A stretch of 64,000 nt of DNA from Torreya grandis (lineage: Eukaryota; Streptophyta; Pinopsida; Cupressales; Taxaceae). Position numbers and translations under genes: made by a program. Location of the stretch: NCBI GenBank assembly GCA_037957365.1, contig JARHVA010002126.1, positions 2,137,501 through 2,201,500 of the forward strand, read 5' to 3'. How positions within the stretch are numbered: the stretch's first letter is position 1; every line of letters begins with the position of its first letter. This document shows positions 23,590 to 35,589 of this stretch, piece by piece. The notes below the pieces were generated by a model. The model worked only from the letters and a program-made list of their open reading frames with translations. It did no database searches and was not told the origin of the DNA.

Positions 23590-24110
23590 GTATCTTATAA
23601 TTTTAGTATCCAAACATGACCATCATATATATCATTCATCTAAGGATTTGATTTGATCACTTTTTACATTATTCAATGATACATCTACTTAGACATGTTC
23701 CTTTTATATGTTACATGGTTTATACATAGATTATATAGTTATCTTATCCTTTTGAGGTAAGGTAAATACTAGTTTCTATTTCTACTCACCTTAGAAAAGG
23801 GTGAATACTAATGGGGACATGTCAGAGAGACATGTATTTTACAGCCTTCACATATTGAGAATGCATTGAGTTCATGTTATAGAATCATGTCCTCTACATT
23901 TTTCATAGTTTTAGACATATAGTGGGGGAATGTTATGGAAACATGTTCTCCACACTTACACCAATTATAGTTTTAGATATATATTAGGGGAATTTTATGT
24001 AAATATGTTCTCCACACTTACATAATTTGAAAATTGGCTAAAATCATAGTTATATGGTTTAGATACACATTTGTGGTAGAATTCTATGCATTGTGTAATC
24101 ACCTAAAAGT
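23590..24110 (-). repeat. right arm of long imperfect inverted repeat
   Basis: Reverse-complement counterpart of 22060-22700. 'ttttgaggtaaggtaaatactagtttctatttctactcacctt' at 23752-23794 mirrors 22520-22561. 'aggatttgatttgatcac' at 23643-23660 mirrors 22645-22670. 'ctccacacttacaccaatt' and 'ctccacacttacataattt' mirror the subrepeat units. Confidence 0.7.
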
Positions 24111-24179
24111 GGTACTTGAGTGTTAAGAGTGATACTTGAGACTATATATCCCTATATTATCTATATACCTATCTTATAT

Positions 24180-24840
24180 CCTATTATCACACTTATCCAA
24201 ACTTTGTACAAGCCATAGGCATCCCTAGTCAACTCAAACATAATCCTAGACCCTCATTTCCTAATCTTGGCACTTTGTGCCTAGTGTTCTACTAACTGGA
24301 CATTAGCACCACATTAAGGACACTAGATCCATGTGGTGATATTGTCCCCAAAATGGTGCCTATGTCATTTACCCTAGCTTTATTAAATGAATATATTTTC
24401 AAAAGTAAAATCCTTCTAAGGTTAGCCTAGACATCTTTTATTATCTACACAAGCAACAAAACACAATAAATACATGAATTTTAGCCCTATATCAACTAGA
24501 TGGAAATTAGATGAAAAATACCTATCCAAACACAAAACAAGTTGATAAAAATTAAGGTTACTAATCCATATTCTACCCTACTTCTGCATATTACCATCTA
24601 CAACAATCCTAAGTTTAGATTTTCCAAATTTTCAATCTCAAGCACACTCAAGGCCATTATAACACTAAAATAAATTAAACTTGCACCAGCACTTAGGTGG
24701 GTATAAATGCATTAGGCTTGATCCCTCCTTAGAGTATTTGTATGTAAGTAGCTCTCTTCAGAGTGGGGTGTTGAGGATGTCCAACCTATCCTACTCATGA
24801 ACACACTTTTTAGCTCATACCCTAATTACAAGGAGGATTA
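24180..24840 (+). repeat. inverted LTR-like unit U5 of the Tat-like family
   Basis: Read on the minus strand it contains 'cctcaacaccccactctgaagagagctact' and 'aggagggatcaagcctaat ... cacctaagtgct', which match U3 at 18145-18230. It also contains 'gatctagtgtccttaatgtggtg', which matches the 'tagtgtcct' block of U1 and U4. It is in the opposite orientation to U1-U4. Confidence 0.4.
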
Positions 24841-25640
24841 GGTTTTGCATCATATATAATTCATTACAATCATAATACAAAGTTTCATAATTAATGCACA
24901 TAGGGACAGACCCCATAAACCTAGACATGGGTGTATTTAAAATTTTAAGGCATATCTGCATAGAGGACATTAGCACTAATATCAAGACACTAGAGCCAAA
25001 TGACACAACTATCCAAATATGGTGTTGTTGTTTAGGTTTGGTTATGACATAGGGATCTAATTAATGACACTCAGAACTTATTCCATATCAATTTATATCA
25101 CTCAGAACATTCATATCAGGTGTTTTTATATAATTCTTTATTTTCACTATTTATTACTATTTTTATAAAGTCAAAGCTAGTCAATTCTATAAACCAATAG
25201 TTTATATTTCATGCATATTATTTTATTGATTTAGTATACTCAACCCTTTAATAAACATAGGATTTACATAAGCTAAACCTTAAAAGATTAAAAAAATTGG
25301 TAAACCTAACTTGCTTTGAACATTACACAAACCCTAACCATAAGGTTTACATTTCTAGAACTCAAATTTTAGATCCATATATCTTCTTATTTATATTTCA
25401 TATAATCATGATCATATTGATAGATTAAATTAATTGATTTTTATTATAAAGTTTAATTCTTTCATTGGTATGATTATTCCATTTAATTTAGATTAAACTC
25501 AAAAAAGTCAAACACTGTATAGTTGATGCTTTATATCAATTACAATATAAGTCATATTTCATTGCATGTTATCTTTATCCTATGTAGAATTCCATTAAAA
25601 ATCAAACCCTTACACATGTAAAGGATTTAGTACATAAGAT
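24841..25640. other. AT-rich stretch without recognisable gene
   Basis: Many stops occur in all frames and no domain text, primer site or LTR end was seen. It may be untranslated leader of the gag remnant that follows. Confidence 0.35.
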
Positions 25641-27050
25641 AACAATTATGTTTCAAGTTTCAATGTCACATCTTATGCATAGGAAATAATCTCTTTCTCC
25701 TCCTCCTCTCCATGAGGGTGATATCTACTTTACCTCTAACTAGTTCCATGTTATTACTCCTCAATAAGATGAAATATCCTATACCAATGTCAATAATCCC
25801 TAATATTATCCTAATCATGCTTCTTCCTTACAGGGTGTGTGCCTACATGTTCAATCAGAAGTAGCTAGGGTTTGCAGTTGTGAGACTCTATGTAATCAAA
25901 TTATTAGTATGAAAAAGATAATTTTAGGATTAAAAAATTAGAATAAAATATTACATGAAAATATTACAACATTGGAAAATCAATTTAAATGACAAAGGCA
26001 TCCATGGCACACTAGTGTAAATCATGTCTATACATATTCACCTAGTCAATTTATGGCAAACAATGTTACATATCAAGACATGAAATCACAACAAAGTACA
26101 TCTAAAACTAGTGATTTAAAAAGAATTAAAAGATAAAATAAGATTTGAAGTGAGGTACTAAATTAAATGAGTAAATTTAATTTTATCAACCTACCCCCTA
26201 TACACCCAATGAGGAGATCCATATATTATTCTGCATATCATATAATGCCTAGGCACCACATTAATTCATGTTTAACATTGAAAAGAAAAATACAACAAAT
26301 AATGGAAATAGATGACTCACACAATGACACATCATAAAAAAAATGACACATTTGAAATTTCAATAAGGTTCAAATTCATAAATAGTATAAAAATGGTTAC
26401 CAAATCATAACTCAAAACAATAAAAGGTTCACAAAGCACAACTAGAGAAAGAAATAGTAAAATAAGCACATGTAAAGCAAGTAAAAAATGCCAATCTATC
26501 TCTTCAAAATGAGGCTTAACTTTCAAAATGCTATTATTTTGGTCACAAATATCTATAACATATTGATTATCATGGGCAACGTTGGGCAAGCAGGCCCAAG
26601 CAATCACTACTCCTATTCTAGTAGTTGATAATGTTTTTCAACAAGGTTTGGGATTTATTGAACATCCTAAGGCAAATCACTCCCAGATATAGTTTATCAA
26701 AGTAAAAGTTACAAATACACAAGAAATTTTATAAAAATATCAAGAACTTAAGTTGCAAAGTCAAAATCATTTTATGTCAACAAACATTCTCAAAAGGGGT
26801 TTTCTAGCAAAAGAGCCTTTAGAGCACCATATGCCTACAATAAAAATAGATTCAAAGGACAAAATTGTAATCAATATCCCAAATCATAAATTAGAAAGGT
26901 CAAATACATAGTATGAGGTAGTTCGATTTAGGTTTCTAGGTTATTATGATTATTATGATTTTAATGATGAACAATACCGGGATTTCCCACTGCAACAACA
27001 TTCAACTACAACATATCAATCACACTACATGAGAGATTCCCATTCCTATT
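25641..27050 (+). pseudogene. gag-like remnant of a Tat-type gypsy element
   Basis: The plus strand at 26191-26330 reads NLPPIHPMRRSIYYSAYHIM, then PRHHINSCLTLKRKIQQIME. The last part fits the single-knuckle pattern of Tat-lineage Gag (C/Y-x2-H ... H-x4-C followed by LK-x-KIQ). Upstream (25880-26100) is a lysine/asparagine-rich helical stretch, and downstream (26560-26620) a VGQAGPSNHYS-like text. The whole tract keeps long readable pieces with scattered stops. The assignment rests on a short motif and is tentative. Confidence 0.4.
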
Positions 27051-30000
27051 TTTGATAATATTCCATAGTGATAGGGAGTCTACCATGACACTCATCGGTT
27101 AGTATGGTTTCTAGTTTCTTATACATACTTTCTTTATCCCTTGCTCTTTGTATATAGTTCATTTTCATATTGCATATACATAGCTTATTTAAAGAAAATA
27201 AAAAAACAATACAATATTTAAAAATCACAAAAACAGTCAAATATAACTAAAAAAACATAAAATTTAAAGATTATATGCATTACTATGTTTACATTTCTTA
27301 TATTTTCTAGACATTACATATGCTAGCTATCTTAGTATAGTCAATTTTATCGTACTACATGCATCACTTATTCTCGTTGAGTGCTTATAAGACTCAGATC
27401 AACTACATTGATCCAAACTTTTTATTATCTACACATTGGGGGCATATATACTAATACATGGATCTTCACTTGACACATTTACCCATTTAGGGGCATCCTA
27501 TACATAGTTTTGATCACTAGGTTCTATCCTTATATACTCTACATTCTAGTTTTAACATTTTTATATCTTGATATGGATCATTTCTACTCATACTCATATT
27601 TTTTACAGAATTTTATCAATAAAATTTTCACCCTAAGGATGGATACTCTAGACTCCTTAAATTTGATGTAACATTAAAACACCTCAAGGTTGTGGATGAC
27701 CTATTAGAGAGGTGAATCTTTGGATTGAAGGGTTATCTCCCTTGAACCACACCTACAACTAAACACTAATATACTTAATTTAAAGTAAAAGGGATAGGAT
27801 TAGATTAGTACTAATCTAAGAGATGTGATGCACTAATATGAATTCCACATGCCTACTTGAACCTACACTATGAGAGGCAATTTACAAAAGTGATCTCAAC
27901 ACTCAAGTTTTTCCTAACAAAAGTGTTTTAACATGAAGGTATAAAGCATTGCATTTCTCAAGGTAGATGAATAATAGGTATGATCATAGACACTAATAGT
28001 GTTATTCACACTTAAATATACATAAAATAACCATTTACACTTCATGACACCTGCTAGAATTCAGATTACTTACACAAAACATGAAAGACTAAGATGAACA
28101 CAAGGAGAGATAACTATCACTTGAAATTTAACCTTAAATTACTTCACACACTTAATCAAGAATTTAAGGACTTCAAAACATATTTAAATATTTATTCAAA
28201 TAAAAAAATTATTATTCAATATATCATGGCTTTGTCATACCAAATTTGGATGCATTACAAGGCCAAAAGTGGTAGCTTATATAAAGAATTGAGGAAGAGA
28301 GAGAGGGGCATAGTAAAGGGAAATTGCCAAGTGTGCACATGGGAGTTTAAAAAAATAGGTAGTTATAAACTATTTAAACATGTCCCTAAATACATATGTC
28401 TCTCCTCTGAATATGCTCCATCATCTTAGTGGTGTAGGAGTTAAAAACTCAGTTTGACACCTTGCATAACTCCTTTAAAACTACCCTTCACATGTGAGAA
28501 GTAATAAATGGTATTTTAAATCATAAATTCTACATGAATTACTTTAATAAATCTCATTTTACACCTATCATGCATTTAGAATCTCCTTTGGTCTGACACT
28601 TTAGTAGAAATCATCATTCATATGCTTAGGTGTCTTGATATTCCTTCATCTCCCACGCCTACCCTTCTTCAAGTGGCTCAAAACTTGAGTTCATATTATT
28701 TAAAGAATTATATCTCCATGAAAGGAATTTAAATACATTATAATACTTAAATAAATCCATTGTGGTTAATGGAACAACTCTCAAGACTCCATGTTGCTCC
28801 TAGAGCTCTCATTACGCTTATTTTCCTTTTATCCATAAAATCATGTAAACCTCCTTGTGTAGGGTAGTGTACATATGATACTGAAAAAATAATAGAATAT
28901 TTTAGTACCTATAATTTATTTACAACTCCATGCCAATTTTTAGGTCTTGAGAATGAGTGAAAGTACCTTTTCTTGCTATTCTCCTTCCTTAATTAGGCAT
29001 CCTTGCCTAGAAGCCTGATTTACTAATCCAGATCTCTCCCACACATGTGAAACCCAAAAAAATAATTTGATTCACTTTACCTATCATATAAAAAACCTCC
29101 ATGCCAAATTTAAATCCCTAAGATCCTATGGACGTGTGAGAACCAGGCAATGATCTTGAAATCTTGTCTCATTTTGAGCATGTTAAAGACTTCCTAGAAA
29201 TATGAAGTTTGTTTGATCACTTCTAGGATGTATTGTACATATTTTTAGAATTGAATAGATTAAATACATCCAAAATTACATATCATAATATTTTTTAAGT
29301 GTCCAAATATCTTTAAAAAACTATAAAACACCAAAAATCATTATAAAATAGGGCATTTAATGCCATCTATACAAATACAAGTACAGATGAAGTACATGGT
29401 TGGAACCTACTTAGAGTATAAAATAATTTCAAGAGGTGAGAGGAGAAAAATAGGTCACATAATTATATTTGGAGACCAATCTTCCACACCAGGTATTTAT
29501 TAAGTTTTTAGGATGGTTTAAAGTGGACTAGATTCTTAATGATTATTCATAAACCCTAAGCCCTCAACTCCTAAACCAATGCCATAAATTTAAACTGTAA
29601 TATCCCCCTTAACTAGACCCAAGTGATGGACCTAAAAAAAAATTTTCCATGATTTTTGGTCATGAGGAACTAGTTATAATCCCTAAAAACCATTTATTTC
29701 CATGCAACATGTTAAGGTCTTAATCAAGTAATAGGTCTACTTTGAGTTACAGTCCTACGTGAGAGGAACTTGAGGTGATGTTAAAGGCATAAATTATAAT
29801 TTTATGTATTAACCTATTCATATATGGTTTTTGAGGTTTTTAATATATTAATTAACCTTTAAAAGTCCTTAGACTTCAACTTTACTCCCAACAAGTTACT
29901 TTGTTCATGATTGCACCTATGGTCTGCCTATGTTTAGTCTTAGGCTTGTTGGGCCTAGATAGGGATTATCTTTGTTGGCCTCACTCTTGATGTTTTATAA

Positions 30001-31758
30001 GATTTAAATGGAGTTATATAATCACTTTTAAACCATTCTTAAAGGATTTTACTTCCCTCAAATCTCTTTTCCTCATTCTAAATAAGTAACCCTCATTTTC
30101 CAAGGTAGATAGACCTGTGTATGAGTTAGGTTATGTAGGCAGGGTTTAGGGCTCTATTTTTTCCAATATCATTAGTCACTACATATCTATTTTGATACTA
30201 AAATTACCTATGCATTTTATATCATCTGAATTCGACTTCAATACTTCCTTTATGCACTCTACCCCTTCTTCAGGCTTGAAACCAACCTTTTATTCTTAGC
30301 AAACTATAGGTGCTCAATAAAATTATTAGATTAATTTAAGGGTTTTATGCTTTTAGCTATAAAACACTAAAAATATTAAATAAATCTTTTCATGTTATTG
30401 ATATTTTATAACATTCTCAATTTTATCAAAACCCTATACTTCATAAACACACACTTGTTATAGACTACCTTCAGGCCTTTTCAAGTTGTGGTTGTAGGTA
30501 GTCATTAAAGAAAGTTTGACATGAGATTAAGGATTGGTATTCTCACTCCATAATTGCATCTTGAAATTATTTAAACCTTATTAGAATTTGTTTCTCACTC
30601 TCTCACAAATTCCACTGGCTCTTTCATAGCATACTATACCTTCTTTTCATTATACATAGGTTGGTATATGAGTATTTAGGCTTGTACATCCACTCTTAAC
30701 CCTCATTAATTTTCAAATAACTTAGGTGCCTTCATTGTTTTATACCTTCTTAGTTTTGAATTTTCACTAAGTTACACTTCCAAAACCTATCTTTCTTTTA
30801 TGGAAGTTATCTCTTTTGGGTCAAAATGGGGAACTACAGGTCTGTAACCTATAGGTCTCTATTTTGCTTCTATAATTGTTAAGAGTGAGTCTCTTGAGTC
30901 CTTTTTAAACCTTGATACTATTAAACCTTGTCACATTTATCAATAAGATTATAGACCTCCTGACCAAGCATTATGTAATCCTCAACCTGTCTATTTGATC
31001 CATATAGGTATGTATATATAGTCAGTTCGTATATAAGGTATATACATAAAAGTTGGAGTTTCTAGTCTAGTTCATGCCTCGTGATGATAAAATGGGGTAT
31101 ATTAATGTCAAATGGATTTATATAAGTCTTTCATACCTCCGTTCATTATCAATACATCTGAAACATGAACTTAGACTCATGAATGCCCATTTACAAGTAT
31201 GTATACCTATAAGTGACTAAAACACATTCTGAGCTTGTTTGAGAGTACAAATAGATCTCATTTATCATTAATTTAGACATATAAATTTATAAATACCATA
31301 TTCATATGATATCATTTATTTCTTATTTCCACTTGGGCCAACATTGGTAGTCAAGCCTGTAGAGAAGCATTGATGGACAGACCTTGCTTCCAAAGAGTGA
31401 AAAACATGATGTTTCTTGCAAGGCTATTAGTAAAGAGATAATTATCAAGATATAAAACATGAATCATAGGAGATTGAGGATATTTTACATGAATAATGAA
31501 TTAATTTAAACCTATGAAAGTGACAAATACTTCAAACCAGTCAAAATATCTACAATAGGGATGATATGTTTCACATGTTTGAGGCACTTATTCCTTTGAT
31601 GAAGACACCTCATGAGATATAATTGGTTGATTAAACTAAAATTTAAATGAGACATTTTAACTTTTAAAACATCCTACATAACCATTCTCTTCCATATAAT
31701 TCTATCATGAATAAATAGGAGTAAAACCAAACCCTACTTAAATGGACAAGGCATAGTG
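27051..31758. other. AT-rich stretch without recognisable gene
   Basis: About 4.7 kb with no domain, RNA gene or repeat boundary that I can support. A TATA-like TATATAAAG at 28278-28286 inside a 111-codon open frame (28094-28429) could belong to an old LTR, but no partner or ends were found. The frame itself matches no family I know. The remaining short frames look like chance. Confidence 0.4.
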
Positions 31759-32664
31759 ACATGTGTCAGGGAATCCAAGAACAAACACACCTGTTCTGAT
31801 CCCACTTGTTAGGATCTTGCTCCTCAAAAAGAGCACAGTATGATTACCAAATATAAGCAATTAAACATGTGGAAATAACCAGAAGCACAAGTAACTAGAA
31901 TTCACAAATAGCACAGAATATGAGAGACAATACACTATCTTGTATTAACACTTGTACAGAAAAGAATACAATAAAGAGCCGCCACACTCTTCCACCTTAC
32001 AGAGGCTTCCCACACCTCAAGTTTATAGTAATTCTTCTTCAAAAAACTCTCCTACCAAAAATGGTCCCAACACACAACTCACACACAGAATTGGTGTTCA
32101 CCTCTCCAACCAGTCAGTAATAACCCTGCCAATACAACAAGCACTCTAAAGTACTTCAAGTTGATCTCCCATGAACCTGCAACCTGAAATTTAATAGACC
32201 ATACTCACACATGTAGATCTCCTATGAGCTTGCAATAACCTACAACTCAATGATCTTACAATGGAAGGATCTTCCTTGCCTTCCTTTCTAGCTCATAATT
32301 ACAATACATGCCAATGGGTCTATAAATAGATCCCAGACTTAAGCAATAACTTAGACTCTCTTAATTTATAATAATTATCCATGTAGATCAAGACTCGAAA
32401 TAGCCTTTACATGCAAACACTCAGTTTAACTAACTAACTATTCGTGCAATGAATAGTTCTAGAAAACACAGGCGACCGATATCGGTCCCTGCTTTCCTGG
32501 TGCTATCGACGTCGACCGACTTCCTGCCGATGCCAGTTGCCTTCTGCACTGATCATGACTGATGTCAGTCATGATGCTGATGCTGGTGCTTCTGGGTCTT
32601 TAGCAACCTCTTCTTTTCTTCATCTGCATAGTTGAAGCTTTTAGCTCCACAACCTAACAACATG
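31759..32664 (-). mobile_element. single LTR (probably copia type) with 5-bp target duplication ACATG
   Basis: ACATG lies at 31759-31763 and again at 32660-32664. Between them the sequence starts TGTCAGG (31764) and ends CCTAACA (32659). A second start-like TGTTAGG lies at 31807, and on the minus strand the 43 bp beyond it read AGTGGGATCAGAACAGG, close to a tRNA-Met primer site. I read it as a minus-strand LTR at 31807-32659 followed by a primer site. The rest of the element was deleted to within a few bases of the far LTR end, leaving both target duplications. The alternative is a plain solo LTR of 896 bp. This patch contains less AT-rich text near 32470-32600. Confidence 0.7.
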
Positions 32665-34515
32665 TTATCACTCTTAACTATTGTTCATAAAGGAGGGGAA
32701 ATTAATATGAAAATAATATAAACTAAATTAAATATCATTATGAACCCTAATAATCCATAAAGTTTTATCTCCAAACTTTATCTCTCCTATCCATACCATG
32801 CATTTGATTTTTACCTTTTTGAGCTTGTGAGGCAGTGATAGAGGAGAGTGTCTGATGCATCGTTTGGACCTAAATTTTGATATCAAACCTAAAATTAACA
32901 TATGGAAGCCAAAGAGACTCTTTGAAATCATTTTCACCTGTAAGTTTATCTCCTAAGGTCATACAAGTGCCTAAAAGTGCATGTAAAGAAGTATTTTCTT
33001 CAATTTGGGTATTGAATTGTAAGTTTATCAGTCTATGACCATTTTCTAACTCATATATAACATTAGGAGGATTATTTAAATTCTTTTCCTTTGGGATAGT
33101 ATGTATAATTCCTCAAAATTAGGCTAAAAGGTGACTAAAATGACTTTGGGGCATAGAAGAACATAATAAGATGTTAATGTATAAATATATGAATTTAAAT
33201 GCATATAAAAAACCTTTTATAATGACTCACTACCATGATAAACCTTTGACCATACTTGATAACACAATTATTCATAAATGACCCCTTAGACTAAATAAGT
33301 ACACATGAGACCAAACATTGGACAAAGATAGATAATGACTAATGTGACCACATGAAGACCATATAGGACTACCTAGGACCATAACATGATCATAACAACA
33401 TCATATATAATCTTGAGTAACCCTATGAAAAATTTTAGCCTATAGGGGTTGACCATTTTTGACTTGGGGTCAAAATTGGTCAACACTAACCATTACTAAT
33501 TTAGACTCGGCATATGTACATCCTGGATGTTACACATATTTATATTGCATATTCAAGCATGATCTCATTTCTAGATTACCTAGTTTAGACTTGATTATTT
33601 TTCTATGCTTCTTATATTTGAGGGCATTTGAATATACCATTATTATTTGGCTCTATGCCACTTTGATTCACAATATATATGCTTTGGACATGTGCCCATG
33701 TCTTTGTGTATGTCTTTCCTGATTATTTATGCAAACATTTGAATATGTCCTTATATGTGGCTCTAATCCAAATTACTTGTTTCTTGCATATTTGGACATT
33801 TGAACATGTCCTTGTATGTTTTGTTTTCTCAAATTTAGTCACATGTGCTCATGTCCCTTGTATTGTGTCCCCTTAGCCTACTTTTCATGCCTCATGTGTT
33901 TTGTACGTATGATTTCTTATATGTGTCATGGCCATGACATATGTCATTTCTTATTACACACACCAGTTCTCAATGCCATGAGGAACATCATGCATCTACC
34001 CTTCCTACTTGGGTGTCATGATGGACATCAATCCCCATCTATATAGACATAATATTTTCAAATTTTATTGATTATTGATGCCTTACATATTGTAATAACC
34101 CATCAAGACTCAATCTCTTTGAGTGCATGACCTAAAGGGTGCACCAAGAAAGGGGTGGGTAGACCTTTAGTGCTTTGCAATATCTTTGTCTCTTATAGCC
34201 ATATTATTACCAATCTAACTAGATCCCAAAACCTTTCCCTAAGCTACTTCTCCTCCCTTGAGTATTCCTCTAGTATTTTCCTCTTTCATTCCTCCTTTTC
34301 TAGTCTTAAACTCCTTTTAGACTATTAGTTATACTAGGTCGACTGGGCTAACTAAATACAGTTTAGGGTCTTCTTTATTTTCTTAGTTTTTTAACCTTTT
34401 GACTGACCTAGCACAAACCTAGTAAATTATCCCTAAAAACACACTAGGTTGACTAGGTCAACCTTGTATAGTGACATTCATAGAAGGATTTAGGGTAAGA
34501 TATGAATATATATAT
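32665..34515. other. AT-rich flank of E1, no gene
   Basis: No coding feature was recognised. Three 'catttgaayatgtcc' phrases occur near 33624, 33735 and 33796, similar to those at 23380-23515. The last bases before E1 are 'gaatatatata', the left side of the AT-rich target. Confidence 0.4.
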
Positions 34516-35357
34516 TGGGTGAATATTTTGTCATCAACTAACTGACGGCAAAATGGGTATATTAACCATAGCACAAGGAGATTTATATGGCAAAAAGTGC
34601 AATTTTACTATAGCATAATGAGATAAATCTCTCCTCTCATCAAGGGGAGGTTCCCTATAAATTACTATATATTAATATAAACTGAAAATAGACTCAGGGG
34701 TGAAATCACATCATCCATCTCTCTTTTTTCAGAGATGATGTTCACTAAGTAAATGCAAATTCATGTGTAATAACTGAAAGCAATTCTGTTATTTTAGAAA
34801 TTATATCTAGTAAATAGTAAGAAAACTTTTTGGGTAGTAATGGGATCCACAAGAAACCCACAAAAGCATAAAGTCTTTTGTTGCTTCTTTTGCTGATTTA
34901 GGACTAATAAAACTTTAGGATGAAGCGAAGCTCAAAGTCTTCACTAAAAACCACAACGGAGTATAAAATCACAAAGGATAAAAGTAGTACAAAGCTTTCT
35001 AATATCCTTTTCCACCAAAACACAAAAACCACAAACTAAAGGTAATTATAGCAGCACAAAGTCTTCATAATTAACTTTAGAATGTCTTTGGATAATTTCT
35101 ACATACTTTGATTATTTTATCAAATAAATGAGATATTATTAGGAAAAGGACATAAGAAAAATCTCCTAAATAACACAAGTTATTTCAATGCAAAGTCTAA
35201 AAAGTAACACGCTTTATCATTCATTCAATAAAATATGGTTTACAATCTGAGCTCAAAGTCTCAAGAAGCATCTCAATTTGGGTAGAGTTTTTGCTCTCAA
35301 TTATCAAAAGATATCTCGATTGCAAAAAAGATCCTTCCTTACAAAAGAGGCTCCCTT

Positions 35358-35365
35358 TATTTATA
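35358..35365 (-). promoter_or_regulatory. TATA box of E1 3' LTR
   Basis: TATAAATA on the minus strand, in the context CCCTATAAATAAAGGGAGCC. The same element occurs at 45616-45623 in the other LTR. It marks transcription toward lower coordinates, in agreement with the coding strand. Confidence 0.75.
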
Positions 35366-35589
35366 GGGAAAGACTTGAAGATTGAAAAAGACCTAAATAT
35401 CTTTTCAAGCCAAAGATGGAAGTCTTTGTTGACTTTGGACTTTCCATCTTTTTACATGTAATTACACATGACAAAAGTACATGTGGAAATGTCCAAAGCA
35501 TTTACAAAAGTGTATTTAGAAAAAAGGAAATTAAACCAACAAAAATTTGATTCAATTTGTAGCTCCATCTTTCTTTATATGAGCATTTT

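Noticed and set aside
28094..28429. 111-codon open frame with two cysteines (CQVCTWEF) suggesting a small zinc protein
   Set aside because: No further pairs of Cys/His, no homologous neighbour, AT-rich context with a TATA-like box inside the frame. I cannot support a gene.
33459..34046. Chain of overlapping hydrophobic plus-strand frames resembling membrane segments
   Set aside because: T-rich DNA gives Phe/Leu/Ile/Cys-rich frames by composition. They overlap in different frames and coincide with the CATTTGAAYATG phrases.
34321..34470. Repeated 'ctaggt(c/t)gactggg' phrases hinting at a tandem repeat
   Set aside because: Only two or three dispersed similarities without a fixed period.
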